This document shows positions 17,925-26,055 of a DNA stretch of 41,925 bases, one piece after another. Source of the DNA: Dietzia timorensis (GTDB lineage: Bacteria > Actinomycetota > Actinomycetes > Mycobacteriales > Mycobacteriaceae); the NCBI RefSeq assembly GCF_020742175.1, contig NZ_DYXM01000057.1, positions 1 to 41,925 of the forward strand. Reading direction: 5' to 3'. How positions within the stretch are numbered: position 1 is the first letter of the stretch; each line of letters starts with the position of its first letter. The notes beneath the pieces were generated by a model. The model was not told where the DNA came from, made no database searches, and saw only the letters and a list, made by a program, of their open reading frames with translations. The position numbers and the translations under genes are program-made.

Positions 17925-18761
17925 TCAGCGTTCCACAGGAACGCCGATGAGTGATCCGTATTCCACCCAGCTGCCGTCGTAGTTCGCGACCCCCGATACG
18001 CCGAGGAGCTCGCGCAGCACGAACCAGGTGTGCGAGGAGCGTTCGCCGATGCGGCAGTAGGTGACGACGCGGGCCCCGTCCTCCGCGGCGAGCAGAGGTT
18101 TCGCATAAAGGCGGCGCAGGTCCTCGTCGCTGCGGAAGGTGCCGTCGCGCGCCACGGCGCGGTTCCACGGGATCGACAGCGCGCCGGGGATGTGCCCGCG
18201 CTGCTGCCCGCCCTCCTGCGGCAGGTGCGGCGGCGCGAGGAGGCGCCCGGTGAACTCGTCGACGCTGCGCACGTCGATGAGCACGTCGTCCTCGAGACCG
18301 TCGAGCACATCGGAGCGAAGCGCGCGGATCTCGGCATCGATGTCCGGCACCGGATAGTCGGTGGCGACCGGCTCGGGTACCTCGTCGGTGAGCGGGCGGC
18401 CCTCCATCGTCCACTTCATCCGGCCGCCGTCGAGCATCCGCACATCGGCGTGGCTGTACAGCTTGAACAGCCAGTAGCCGAACGCCGCGAACCAGTTGTG
18501 GTTGCCGCCGTAGAGAACCACCGTGTCTCCGGGCGCGATGCCGCGCGCGCCGAGGAGCGCGGCGAATTCCTCCGCGCCGACGATGTCTCTGGAGGTGGAC
18601 GACTGCAGGTCGGTGCGCCAATCGAGTGCGATCGCGCCGGGGATATGCCCGAGGGCGGAATAGGCGCCGGCGTCCTCGTCCACCTCGACGACGTGGATGC
18701 CCGCGGCGCCCAGGTGCTCGGACATCCACGCGGTAGTCACAAGGACATCTGATCGTGGCAT
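17925..18761 (-). CDS. Thiosulfate sulfurtransferase (tandem rhodanese)
   Basis: 278 residues with two rhodanese domains. The N-terminal domain is non-catalytic; the C-terminal one carries the persulfide Cys236 in the loop CRIGERSSHTWF, the CRxGERS loop typical of the CysA2/SseA type, which moves sulfane sulfur from thiosulfate to cyanide or thiols. The family phrases GHIPGAIALDW and GHIPGALSIPWN precede the loops. ATG 18761 is 6 nt after TAAACT, a -10 that overlaps the stop of lmeA, so it probably has its own leaderless message. Gene order places it as the CysA2 (Rv0815c) counterpart. Confidence 0.92.
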   Translation of the reverse strand: MPRSDVLVTTAWMSEHLGAAGIHVVEVDEDAGAYSALGHIPGAIALDWRTDLQSSTSRDIVGAEEFAALLGARGIAPGDTVVLYGGNHNWFAAFGYWLFKLYSHADVRMLDGGRMKWTMEGRPLTDEVPEPVATDYPVPDIDAEIRALRSDVLDGLEDDVLIDVRSVDEFTGRLLAPPHLPQEGGQQRGHIPGALSIPWNRAVARDGTFRSDEDLRRLYAKPLLAAEDGARVVTYCRIGERSSHTWFVLRELLGVSGVANYDGSWVEYGSLIGVPVER

Positions 18762-18767
18762 GCGGCC

Positions 18768-18773
18768 AGTTTA
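18768..18773 (-). promoter_or_regulatory. Predicted leaderless -10 for the sulfurtransferase gene
   Basis: TAAACT on the minus strand, ending 6 nt before ATG 18761. Its first three bases are the TAA stop codon of the upstream lmeA-like gene. Confidence 0.4.
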
Positions 18774-19697
18774 GCCCCGCTGCGGGTGCGGGCTGTAAGT
18801 AAGCCCGCCCGCGAGTTCGCGCGGGGAAAATCGGAGCTCGTCGAATTCGGTTTCCAGCCACAGCGAGTGCGCGCGCGCCTCGATCCGCTCCGGTGGTAGG
18901 CCGAGCGGCATCGATGCGGCGTCGAAGCGCAGCTCGTCGCCGGTCGCCGGGGTGGCGCCCGGCCAGTGTGTGGTCGCGTCCGTTTCGTCCCCGGGCACGT
19001 TTTCGGAGAGTCTGCGTCCGGCTGCGGAAGTGTCCTGTTCGGTTATGACGGCGGACGCCGCACCGCCCCCGGCGCGCAGATCCATCGCGAACGCGGCACT
19101 GGCATCGACGCAGGATCCGGCGTTCGCGGCGGCGCCGCCGTCCCCGGCTGCCTCCGGTGCGAGGAGCCTTCCCGCGAGTCTCGCGCGCTGTTCGGGGGCA
19201 CCGGCGAGGCTGCCGTCGTCGAACGCGGAGAGGAATGCGCTGCACAATCCCAGCGGCGTGCCGATCGCCTGCGCGCCGAGTTCCACACGCACGGTGCCGT
19301 CGGACACGACGAGCTCGTCGCCGTCGAGGCGGGCTTCGCCGGCGTCGAGATAGACGGTGGCGACTCCCGACGGCACGGAGCGGCCGCCCGCGGTGTCGGC
19401 CTGCATCGGCACCTCCTGGGCGCGGATCGAAAGGTCGGTCCAGTCCCGTGTGCCAGGTTGCAGCGTCCACCACGGCGAGGTGTTGACCTGGACCGGTGGG
19501 AGCGGCGACGCCGCCGGGCGGATGGCGTGCGCGAGCGTCGACTGTCCCTGCGCGGCGAGGTACATGCCGGCCAGGCCGAATGCCACGACCGACGTCATAA
19601 CCACGGAGAGGGTGACGAGGAGGATGCGGCCGGCGGAGCGCTTCGTGCGGGGCAAGGGGGCCTCGCCTCCTTCGGGGATCGTCGCGGGCCGTGCCAT
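18771..19697 (-). CDS. lmeA: LmeA-like DUF2993 envelope lipid-binding protein
   Basis: 308 residues. A basic N-terminus (PRTKRSAGR) leads into one hydrophobic segment at about residues 25-47, a signal anchor, then a long extracytoplasmic DUF2993 domain. LmeA of mycobacteria binds phospholipids in the periplasm and supports lipomannan elongation. Two Cys (LGLCSAF and AGSCVDA) may form a disulfide. The C-terminal part (PLGLPPERIEARAHSLWL) is conserved in DUF2993. I chose ATG 19697; an in-frame ATG 66 bases upstream would run through the glnR promoter. TATACG 8 nt upstream hints at a leaderless start. The position beside glnR matches MSMEG_5785/Rv0817c. Confidence 0.78.
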   Translation of the reverse strand: MARPATIPEGGEAPLPRTKRSAGRILLVTLSVVMTSVVAFGLAGMYLAAQGQSTLAHAIRPAASPLPPVQVNTSPWWTLQPGTRDWTDLSIRAQEVPMQADTAGGRSVPSGVATVYLDAGEARLDGDELVVSDGTVRVELGAQAIGTPLGLCSAFLSAFDDGSLAGAPEQRARLAGRLLAPEAAGDGGAAANAGSCVDASAAFAMDLRAGGGAASAVITEQDTSAAGRRLSENVPGDETDATTHWPGATPATGDELRFDAASMPLGLPPERIEARAHSLWLETEFDELRFSPRELAGGLTYSPHPQRG

Positions 19698-19705
19698 CGG
19701 CCCAG

Positions 19706-19713
19706 CGTATACT
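19706..19713. promoter_or_regulatory. Shared GTATAC core: divergent -10 elements for glnR and lmeA
   Basis: Plus strand TATACT (19708-19713) fits a -10 for glnR and gives a leader of about 115-120 nt. Minus strand TATACG (19706-19711) lies 8 nt before the lmeA ATG. The two hexamers overlap by four bases, so firing should be mutually exclusive. Confidence 0.45.
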
Positions 19714-19837
19714 TTCCGCATCGAGGTGGCGCGGACCCGTAGGGGGCACGCCGTCGAGGACATTCCGGGCCAGGGGAGTCAGATCGAGTGGCGCGCTGCC
19801 GGGAATAAGAATTCCGGAAGCGATGAGGGAGGTGCCG

Positions 19838-20491
19838 GTGGAACTGCTCCTGCTGTCGCACGAGGAGGTCGACGAGGCGATCCCGTCCCTGGGCTTGCTC
19901 GCGCACAGGGTCCAGCGCGCCGAACCGACCGCGACGGCCGTGATGGCGGCGGCCGAGGTCGACGTCGTGCTCGTCGACGCGCGCACCGAACTCGCCGCCG
20001 CGCGCACGCTGTGCCGCCTGCTGTCGGGCGCGGTGGAGGCTCCGGTCGTCGCGATCGTGTCCGAGGGCGGTCTCGTCGCGGTGAACTCGGAATGGGGGAT
20101 CCTTGAGCTGCTCATGCCGGCGATCGGCCCGGCCGAGCTCGATGCGCGGCTGCGTCTGCTCTCCGCGCACCTCGCGAGCGCGGAGACGGAGCGGACCGTG
20201 CTGCAGCTCGGCGACCTGGTGATCGATGAGGAAACCTACGTGGCCCGGCTCAAGGGTCGCCCCCTGGACCTCACCTACAAGGAGTTTGAGCTCCTCAAAT
20301 ACCTCGTCCAACACACCGGGCGGGTGTTCACCCGCGAACAACTCCTACACGAGGTGTGGGGGTACGACTTCTTCGGAGGCACTCGCACCGTCGACGTGCA
20401 CGTGCGCCGTCTGCGCGCGAAGCTCGGCTCCGAAAACGAATCGCTCATCGGCACCGTCCGAAACGTCGGCTACAAGGCCGTTTCGCCGTAG
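19838..20491 (+). CDS. glnR: GlnR-type OmpR-family transcription regulator
   Basis: 217 residues. The N-terminal receiver-like domain keeps one acidic residue at the phosphorylation position (Asp47 in LVDAR) but lacks the usual acidic pair and the conserved Lys, as in GlnR, which works without a cognate kinase. The C-terminal winged helix (LDLTYKEFELLKYLVQHTGR, then TVDVHVRRLRAKLG) is typical OmpR/PhoB. GlnR controls nitrogen assimilation (glnA, amtB, nitrate and nitrite genes) in mycobacteria and Streptomyces. GTG 19838 has GGAGG 5 nt upstream, better than the ATG 15 bases before it. Gene order lmeA-glnR-mshD matches mycobacteria. Confidence 0.88.
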   Translation: MELLLLSHEEVDEAIPSLGLLAHRVQRAEPTATAVMAAAEVDVVLVDARTELAAARTLCRLLSGAVEAPVVAIVSEGGLVAVNSEWGILELLMPAIGPAELDARLRLLSAHLASAETERTVLQLGDLVIDEETYVARLKGRPLDLTYKEFELLKYLVQHTGRVFTREQLLHEVWGYDFFGGTRTVDVHVRRLRAKLGSENESLIGTVRNVGYKAVSP

Positions 20492-20555
20492 CCGGGGAGG
20501 CGGCCCCGATACGGTGCCCCTGGCGCGCCGGCCGCGCGGAGGGCACTGTTGGGAT

Positions 20556-21548
20556 ATGGCTTCTTCCACCGACTCCGACCGGCTCCCGCAGGACCTCGAG
20601 ATCTCCGAGGTCAATTCCCTCGACCCGAAGTGGGTCGGCGAGGTGCGGCGTATCGCCGCCGAGGCCGAGGCGAGCGACGGGGTAGCACCGCTGGGCGAGC
20701 AGCCCATGCTCGCTCTGGAGCGTCCGGCACCCGGTGTCGCCCATGTTCTCGCGCTTGTTGACGGCGGGCTTGCCGGCTATGCCCAGGCCTCCGATTCCGA
20801 CGACGGGCAGGTCGTCGAGTTCGTCGTGGCACCCGATTTTCGGGGACGCGGGATCGCGACGGCCCTGGTGGATTGGATGCTCCGACGTCATCCACAAATG
20901 AAGTTCTGGGCGCACGGCGACCGGCCGGAGGCCGCCGCGATCGCCGCGTCCCACTCGATGGGCAAGGTTCGCGAGTTGCTGGTAATGACACGGCAGCGCA
21001 GCGACGCGCCGGACGTGTCCGAGTTCGGAGCCCGGACGGGCGGCGCCGGCGTCTCGGGGCGCGACGACATCGAGGTCCTCGATCTCAACGAGGCCTACTC
21101 GCGCTTCGGCGCGGACGCAGTCGACTCGGCGGTGTTGCGCGTCAACAACGCCGCGTTCTCGTGGCATCCGGAGCAGGGTGGCTGGTCGCTGGAGACTCTG
21201 CGCGAGCGGATGGACGTGGATTGGTTCGATCCGGCCGGGTTCTTCGTGGCGCTCGAGCCCGGTGAGCCGTTGCGCCTGCTCGGCTTCCACTGGACGAAGA
21301 ACGTCCCGGTCGAGGCAGGGGAGTCCCCGCTCGGCGAGGTCTACGTCGTCGGAGTCGATCCCTCCGCGCAGGGGCGCGGGCTCGGGCAGCTTCTCACGGC
21401 CGTCGGCATCGCCTACCTGGAGGGACGCGGTATCGACGAGGTCGAACTGTACGTCGAGGGCGACAACGCTTCCGCCCTGCACGCATATGAAAAACTCGGT
21501 TTCCATACCACCAAACGCGATGTCATGTACGGAACCGAGGGCGCGTGA
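20556..21548 (+). CDS. mshD: Mycothiol synthase
   Basis: 330 residues made of two GNAT acetyltransferase domains. MshD acetylates the Cys of Cys-GlcN-Ins with acetyl-CoA, the last step to mycothiol, the actinobacterial thiol buffer. The N-terminal domain shows VVEFVVAPDFRGRGIATALV; the C-terminal, active domain shows EVYVVGVDPSAQGRGLGQLL, the Q/RxxGxG/A acetyl-CoA loop, and ends AYEKLGFHTTKRDVMY. ATG 20556 follows GGGAT closely; the start fits family length. It lies 64 bases after glnR in the same direction. Confidence 0.93.
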   Translation: MASSTDSDRLPQDLEISEVNSLDPKWVGEVRRIAAEAEASDGVAPLGEQPMLALERPAPGVAHVLALVDGGLAGYAQASDSDDGQVVEFVVAPDFRGRGIATALVDWMLRRHPQMKFWAHGDRPEAAAIAASHSMGKVRELLVMTRQRSDAPDVSEFGARTGGAGVSGRDDIEVLDLNEAYSRFGADAVDSAVLRVNNAAFSWHPEQGGWSLETLRERMDVDWFDPAGFFVALEPGEPLRLLGFHWTKNVPVEAGESPLGEVYVVGVDPSAQGRGLGQLLTAVGIAYLEGRGIDEVELYVEGDNASALHAYEKLGFHTTKRDVMYGTEGA

Positions 21549-21601
21549 GGCGCCTCAGGGCGTGATCCACATCGCTCGTGGGGGTGAACCCTCAGCGTCG
21601 T

Positions 21602-21655
21602 ATTCCCCCTGCTACCAGCGAGAACATAAGCATTCTCCGGCTGCCAGCAGGGAAT
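21602..21655. terminator. Long imperfect hairpin after mshD
   Basis: Nested arms: ATTCCC-TGCT (21602-21613, with two extra C) with AGCAGGGAAT (21646-21655); inside, CAGC/GCTG and GAGAA (21620-21624) with TTCTC (21633-21637). It lies 53 bases past the mshD stop, overlapped at its start by nothing coding. No strong U-tract. Terminator of glnR-mshD or a structured element before pstS. Confidence 0.45.
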
Positions 21656-21664
21656 TTACCTTCC

Positions 21665-21708
21665 GTTCAACTTCAGTCTGTGCCGCGTTATTAAAGCTTG
21701 CTTAGCGT
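21665..21708 (+). promoter_or_regulatory. Candidate pstS promoter with PHO-box-like sequence
   Basis: The gap 21549-21883 is 335 bases without a gene. TAGCGT (21703-21708) is a possible -10; its -35 position has no consensus, and the bases just upstream, GTTCAACTTCAGTCTG (21665-21680), resemble the GTTCA-type repeats bound by actinobacterial phosphate response regulators. Further down, GAAACGTT occurs twice (near 21751 and 21782). The mRNA leader would be about 170 nt. All of this is inference from layout. Confidence 0.3.
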
Positions 21709-21883
21709 ACTGGTTCGGTGATGGTGATCTGTCGTCGAACGCTGCGCCTTGAAACGTTTTCGATCGTTCGGGGGGTGCGCAGGGAAACGTTCGTCGGCGC
21801 GAGCCCATCGTCAAGCGAAAACGCCCACGGTCTGCGATTCAAGCATCTCGCGAGAGACCGAATACACAACGGAGGAAATGTTC

Positions 21884-22987
21884 GTGAATACCAAGCGCGT
21901 AGGTGCACTGCTCGGCATCGCTGCTGTTGCTTCCATCGGCCTCGCAGCATGCAGTGACGACGGAGGATCGACGACCACTGCCGACGGCGAAGAGTGCGAT
22001 GTCACCTCGACGATTGCCGCTTCGGGTGCCACCTCGCAGCGCAACGCGATGAACGTCTTCTCGAACGAGTTCGACGCTCAGTGTGGCGGCCAGCTCGACT
22101 ACAACGCGAACGGCTCCGGTTCGGGCATCTCCGAGTTCATCGGTGGACAGTCGGTTTTCGCCGGCTCGGACTCGCCGCTCAAGGAAGAAGAGGCCACCCA
22201 GGCCGAGCAGGCCTGTGGCGCCCCGGCGTGGAACCTCCCGATGGTCTTCGGCCCGATCGCTGTCGCCTACAAGCTCGAGGGCGTCGATCAGCCGCTCACG
22301 CTGAGCCCGCAGGTCATGGCCCAGATCTTCAAGGGCGAGATCAAGAAGTGGAACGATCCGGCGATCGCCGAGCTCAACGAGGGCGTCGACATCCCGGACA
22401 CCGACATCGTCGTGATCTTCCGTTCGGACGAGTCGGGCACCACCGACAACTTCCAGAAGTACCTCGACGCCGCCGCGGGCGATGCCTGGGGCAACGGCGC
22501 CGGCAAGACCTTCCAGGGCGGCACCGGTCAGGGCGCGAACGGTAACGACGGCGTCGCCTCCGCGATCGCCAACGCCGACGGCGCGATCACGTACACCGAG
22601 TGGTCCTTCGCCACCGGCCAGAACCTGGACATCGCGAACGTCACCACGAGCGCCAGCGAGGACGAGGGCGTCGAGCTCAATGCCGAGACCGTCGGCAAGA
22701 CCATCGACACCGCGCAGCTGGTCAACGAGGAAGGCAACGACCTCGCGATCGACACGGCGTCGTTCTACGAGCCCACCGAGGCCGGGGCGTACCCGCTCGT
22801 CATGCCGACCTACGAGATCGTGTGCTCCAAGTACGAGGACGTCGAGACCGGCCAGGCCGTGAAGCAGTTCCTCAAGGTTGCCGCTTCGGAAGACGTCCAG
22901 GCCCAGCTCGAGGACGAGGGCTACATCCCGGTCCCGCAGGAGTTCCGCGAGAAGCTCACCACGGCCATCGATGCCATCGAGGCGTAG
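21884..22987 (+). CDS. pstS: Phosphate ABC transporter substrate-binding lipoprotein
   Basis: 367 residues. A lipoprotein signal (VNTKRVGALLGIAAVA then SIGLAAC) places the lipid-modified Cys at residue 23. The mature protein has the phosphate-contacting loops SGATSQRNA, NGSGSGISEF and RSDESGTTDNF of the PstS family and binds phosphate outside the membrane for PstCAB. GGAGG at 21871-21875 is 8 nt from GTG 21884 but only 2 nt from ATG 21878, so GTG is preferred; the alternative adds two residues. Codon use and Ala/Gly/Glu richness match the neighbours. First gene of pstSCAB. Confidence 0.96.
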   Translation: MNTKRVGALLGIAAVASIGLAACSDDGGSTTTADGEECDVTSTIAASGATSQRNAMNVFSNEFDAQCGGQLDYNANGSGSGISEFIGGQSVFAGSDSPLKEEEATQAEQACGAPAWNLPMVFGPIAVAYKLEGVDQPLTLSPQVMAQIFKGEIKKWNDPAIAELNEGVDIPDTDIVVIFRSDESGTTDNFQKYLDAAAGDAWGNGAGKTFQGGTGQGANGNDGVASAIANADGAITYTEWSFATGQNLDIANVTTSASEDEGVELNAETVGKTIDTAQLVNEEGNDLAIDTASFYEPTEAGAYPLVMPTYEIVCSKYEDVETGQAVKQFLKVAASEDVQAQLEDEGYIPVPQEFREKLTTAIDAIEA

Positions 22988-23003
22988 GTCCGCGGACCCA
23001 CGC

Positions 23004-23060
23004 TGCGTGTGACCCGGTGCCGGGCAGCCGCAAGAAAAGCTGCCCGGCACCTCACGCGCA
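23004..23060 (+). promoter_or_regulatory. Large intercistronic hairpin between pstS and pstC
   Basis: Perfect 13-bp stem GGTGCCGGGCAGC (23016-23028) with its complement (23039-23051) around a 10-nt purine-rich loop, extended by TGCGTGTGA (23004-23012) with TCACGCGCA (23052-23060), one G-T pair. No U-tract follows. It ends 27 bases before pstC, whose ribosome site AAGGA follows. Likely partial terminator or 3' stabiliser that yields more PstS than membrane subunits. Confidence 0.65.
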
Positions 23061-23087
23061 TACACACCGATTTGGATTGAAGGACAG

Positions 23088-24158
23088 ATGACTGTTCACG
23101 ACGATGTAGACAGTGGCTCCAAGTCCCTGACCAAGGACTCGGACTCCGCCGGCAAAGGTGGCGCCAAAAACGCCCCGAAGTCGCCACTGAGCTCCGGGAA
23201 GAACGATTCCCGTAAACAGGACGCGACGTTCCGCATAGGCACCCAGATCGCCGCTGCGATCGTGGTCGTCCTCGTGGCGATGATCGCCGTGGTCCTCGCC
23301 GTTCAGGGCTGGCAGGCGCTGAACATGAACAACGCCAACTTCCTGCTCAGCGGCGAGTGGAACACCAACGGTCACCGCACCGATCCTGAGTCCTTCCGAT
23401 TCGGCATCTTCGACATGTTCATCGTCACGGTGATGAGCTCGGTCGTCGCACTGCTACTCGCGGTCCCCGTCGCCGTCGGTATCGCGGTGTTCCTCGTGCA
23501 ATACGCTCCGCCGAAGCTGTCGCGCTCCCTTTCGGCCGTGATCGATCTGCTCGCCGCTGTTCCTTCGATCATCTACGGCCTGTGGGGCGTACTCGTCCTT
23601 GCGCCGTTCCTCACCCCGCTCGCCGAAATGCTCAACCGTAACCTCGGTTGGTTCTTCCTCTTCGGCGACGGCAACATCATGCTCATCGGTAATACGGTGT
23701 TCACCGCGTCGATCGTTCTCGCCGTGATGATCCTGCCGATCATCACCTCTATGTCGCGAGAGACGATCCGCCAGACGCCTGGTCTGCAGCAGGAAGCGGC
23801 TATGGCGCTCGGCGCGACGCGCTGGGAGAAGATCCGGATGACGTGCTTCCCGTACGCGAAGTCCGGAATCATCGCCGGCTCGATGCTCGCGCTCGGTCGT
23901 GCGCTCGGTGAGACCATCGCCGTCCTCATGATCCTCGGTGCGACTCCCGCCGCGACCCAAGAAATTCAGCGCCTGACCAACTACTCGCTGTTCGATGGTG
24001 GCTCGACCTTCGCTTCGAAGATCGCCGCCGGCGCTGCGGAGTTCAACGACCCGATATCGACGGGCGCGTACATCGCCGCCGGTCTGGTCTTGTTCATCCT
24101 CACGTTCGTCGTCAATGGCATCGCCCGTGCGTTCGCCGGCGGAAAGGTCAACGGATAA
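23088..24158 (+). CDS. pstC: Phosphate ABC transporter permease PstC
   Basis: 356 residues. A hydrophilic, Ser/Lys-rich N-terminus of about 45 residues precedes six predicted membrane helices. The cytoplasmic EAA loop EAAMALGATRWEKIRM, which docks onto PstB, is near residue 240. The phrase LAAVPSIIYGLWGVLVLAPF is diagnostic of PstC. AAGGACAG immediately precedes ATG 23088. The stop overlaps the pstA start by one base (TAATG), so translation is coupled. Confidence 0.95.
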   Translation: MTVHDDVDSGSKSLTKDSDSAGKGGAKNAPKSPLSSGKNDSRKQDATFRIGTQIAAAIVVVLVAMIAVVLAVQGWQALNMNNANFLLSGEWNTNGHRTDPESFRFGIFDMFIVTVMSSVVALLLAVPVAVGIAVFLVQYAPPKLSRSLSAVIDLLAAVPSIIYGLWGVLVLAPFLTPLAEMLNRNLGWFFLFGDGNIMLIGNTVFTASIVLAVMILPIITSMSRETIRQTPGLQQEAAMALGATRWEKIRMTCFPYAKSGIIAGSMLALGRALGETIAVLMILGATPAATQEIQRLTNYSLFDGGSTFASKIAAGAAEFNDPISTGAYIAAGLVLFILTFVVNGIARAFAGGKVNG

Positions 24159-25081
24159 TGTCGACTACAGCTACCGAAAAACTTTCTCAGCCGGCCAAGC
24201 CGGAGAACGTCTTCATCCCGACTGCCGGCAGTCGGAAGGTGAAGAACAATGTGGCGACGGTTCTGTTCACGCTGAGCTTCTTCGTCGCCCTCGTTCCGCT
24301 CGTCGCTCTCCTCTACAAGGTGATCGTCGACGGTTTCCCGGTCATCCTCGACCTCGCATGGTGGACCGAAGATATGCGAGGTATCGGCAACAACGAGCTC
24401 GCCGGCGGCGTGCTCCACGCCATCTACGGCTCCGTCGTGCAGGTGCTGATGGCCTCGATCATCGCGATTCCGCTCGGTGTTCTCGCCGGTATTCTTCTCG
24501 TCGAGTTCTCCGAGTCGAAGCTCGCGAAGCCGACGACCTTCATGGTCGACGTCCTCGCCGGTGTTCCCTCGATCGTCGCCGCGATCTTCATTTTCGGCGT
24601 GTGGATGACGACCTTCGGCATGCGCAAGAGTGGCTTCGCCGTCGCGTTGGCCCTCGTTCTCCTCATGCTTCCGCTCGTGATCCGTTCGACCGAAGAAATG
24701 CTCAAGCTCGTCCCGGATGAGCTTCGCGAGGCCTCACTGGCTCTCGGAGTCCCGCGGTGGAAGACGATCGTGTTCATCGTCATCCCGACCGCACTGTCGG
24801 GCATGATCTCCGGCATCTTCCTCGCCGTCGCCCGCGTCATGGGCGAGACGGCTCCCGTTCTCGTGCTTGTGGGCTACTCCTCGCGTGCCAACTACGACGC
24901 CTTCGAAGGCAACATGGCTTCGCTCCCGCTGCTCATCTACAACGAGCGCTCGAACGCCACCGACACCGGTGTTGCGCGCCAGTGGGGTGCGGCTCTTACG
25001 CTCATCATCCTCATCGCCATCGCCAACATCTTGGCCACGGCGGCCGCGAAGGCCCTGCAGCCCAAGACCTCTTCGAAGTAA
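24158..25081 (+). CDS. pstA: Phosphate ABC transporter permease PstA
   Basis: 307 residues with about six membrane helices and the EAA loop EASLALGVPRWKTIVF near residue 191. LAGVPSIVAAIFIFGVWM is the PstA counterpart of the PstC signature. It pairs with PstC to form the phosphate channel. The start overlaps the pstC stop by one base; pstB follows after 13 bases. Confidence 0.95.
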   Translation: MSTTATEKLSQPAKPENVFIPTAGSRKVKNNVATVLFTLSFFVALVPLVALLYKVIVDGFPVILDLAWWTEDMRGIGNNELAGGVLHAIYGSVVQVLMASIIAIPLGVLAGILLVEFSESKLAKPTTFMVDVLAGVPSIVAAIFIFGVWMTTFGMRKSGFAVALALVLLMLPLVIRSTEEMLKLVPDELREASLALGVPRWKTIVFIVIPTALSGMISGIFLAVARVMGETAPVLVLVGYSSRANYDAFEGNMASLPLLIYNERSNATDTGVARQWGAALTLIILIAIANILATAAAKALQPKTSSK

Positions 25082-25094
25082 GGAATTCCCAGAC

Positions 25095-25871
25095 ATGGCA
25101 ATGCGACTCGATCTCGAGAATCTCAATATCTTCTACGGCGACTTTCACGCCGTGCAGGACGTCAATCTCTCGGTGGCTCCTCGCTCGGTTACGGCCTTCA
25201 TCGGTCCGTCGGGCTGCGGCAAGTCCACCGTCCTGCGCACCATCAATCGCATGCACGAGGAAATCCCGGGGGCTTACACCAAGGGCAAGATCCTCCTCGA
25301 CGGCGTCGACATCAACGGCAAGGACGTGGACCCTGTCGCCGTGCGCCGCACCATCGGCATGGTGTTCCAGCGCCCGAACCCGTTCCCGACGATGTCTATT
25401 CGCGAAAACGTCGTCGCCGGTCTCCGCTTGCAGGGCGTGCGCAGCAAGTCGAAGCTCGACGAGGTCTGCGAGAAGTCCCTGCGCGGCGCGAACTTGTGGG
25501 ACGAGGTCAAGGATCGCCTCGACAAGCCGGGCGGCGGCCTGTCCGGTGGTCAGCAGCAGCGTCTTTGCATTTCTCGCGCGATCGCCGTCGAGCCCTCCGT
25601 GCTTCTCATGGATGAGCCGTGCTCGGCGCTCGACCCGATCTCGACGCTCGCCGTCGAGGACCTCATCAGCGAGCTGAAGACCGACTACACGATCGTCATC
25701 GTCACGCACAACATGCAGCAGGCCGCACGTGTGTCGGATCAGACCGCGTTCTTCAACCTCGAGGCCACGGGCAAGCCCGGCCACCTCGTCGAGAACAACC
25801 CGACCGAGAAGATCTTCTCGAACCCGGATCTCAAGGAGACCGAGGACTACATCGCCGGCCGCTTCGGCTAG
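25095..25871 (+). CDS. pstB: Phosphate ABC transporter ATPase PstB
   Basis: 258 residues. Walker A GPSGCGKST (residues 37-45), signature LSGGQ (149-153) and Walker B LLMDEP with Asp173 and Glu174 are intact, followed by the switch His in VTHNMQQAARVSD. PstB powers phosphate import through PstCA. AGGA lies about 10 nt before ATG 25095; longer in-frame starts would overlap pstA. It matches PhoT (Rv0820), which in M. tuberculosis stands alone here without pstSCA. Confidence 0.97.
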   Translation: MAMRLDLENLNIFYGDFHAVQDVNLSVAPRSVTAFIGPSGCGKSTVLRTINRMHEEIPGAYTKGKILLDGVDINGKDVDPVAVRRTIGMVFQRPNPFPTMSIRENVVAGLRLQGVRSKSKLDEVCEKSLRGANLWDEVKDRLDKPGGGLSGGQQQRLCISRAIAVEPSVLLMDEPCSALDPISTLAVEDLISELKTDYTIVIVTHNMQQAARVSDQTAFFNLEATGKPGHLVENNPTEKIFSNPDLKETEDYIAGRFG

Positions 25872-25892
25872 GCCGTCGGCGACAAGCCGGCC

Positions 25893-25933
25893 GAGGGGCC
25901 CTGCACGCGCGAGATGCGCGGGCAGGGCCCCTC
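25893..25933 (+). terminator. Hairpin after pstB
   Basis: 12-bp arms GAGGGGCCCTGC (25893-25904) and complement (25922-25933), with a further 5 pairs inside. It begins 21 bases past the pstB stop, and no T-run follows. Confidence 0.65.
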
Positions 25934-25987
25934 ACCCATTTCGACAGCCGGGGCCGAGCGCGTGGCCCGAAGGGGGCCGCGCACAAC

Positions 25988-26021
25988 AAAGGCCGGGACC
26001 CTCCGTTGGGTCCCGGCCTTT
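25988..26021. terminator. Bidirectional terminator between pstB and phoU
   Basis: Perfect 14-bp stem AAAGGCCGGGACCC (25988-26001) with its complement (26008-26021) and a 6-nt loop; TTT closes the stem on both strands. It sits between the convergent pstB and phoU and can end both transcripts. Confidence 0.82.
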
Positions 26022-26055
26022 GGGGTCTGATGCGGTCAAGCCGCAGGGGATTGGT

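Noticed and set aside
21546..21557. Perfect palindrome TGAGGCGCCTCA overlapping the mshD stop.
   Set aside because: It has no loop to form a terminator and short GC palindromes are frequent here; no regulator is suggested by position.
21751..21800. GAAACGTT repeated twice before pstS, with CGAACG/CGTTCG arms around it.
   Set aside because: The repeat is short and lies downstream of the proposed -10; not enough to call an operator, though noted in the pstS region entry.
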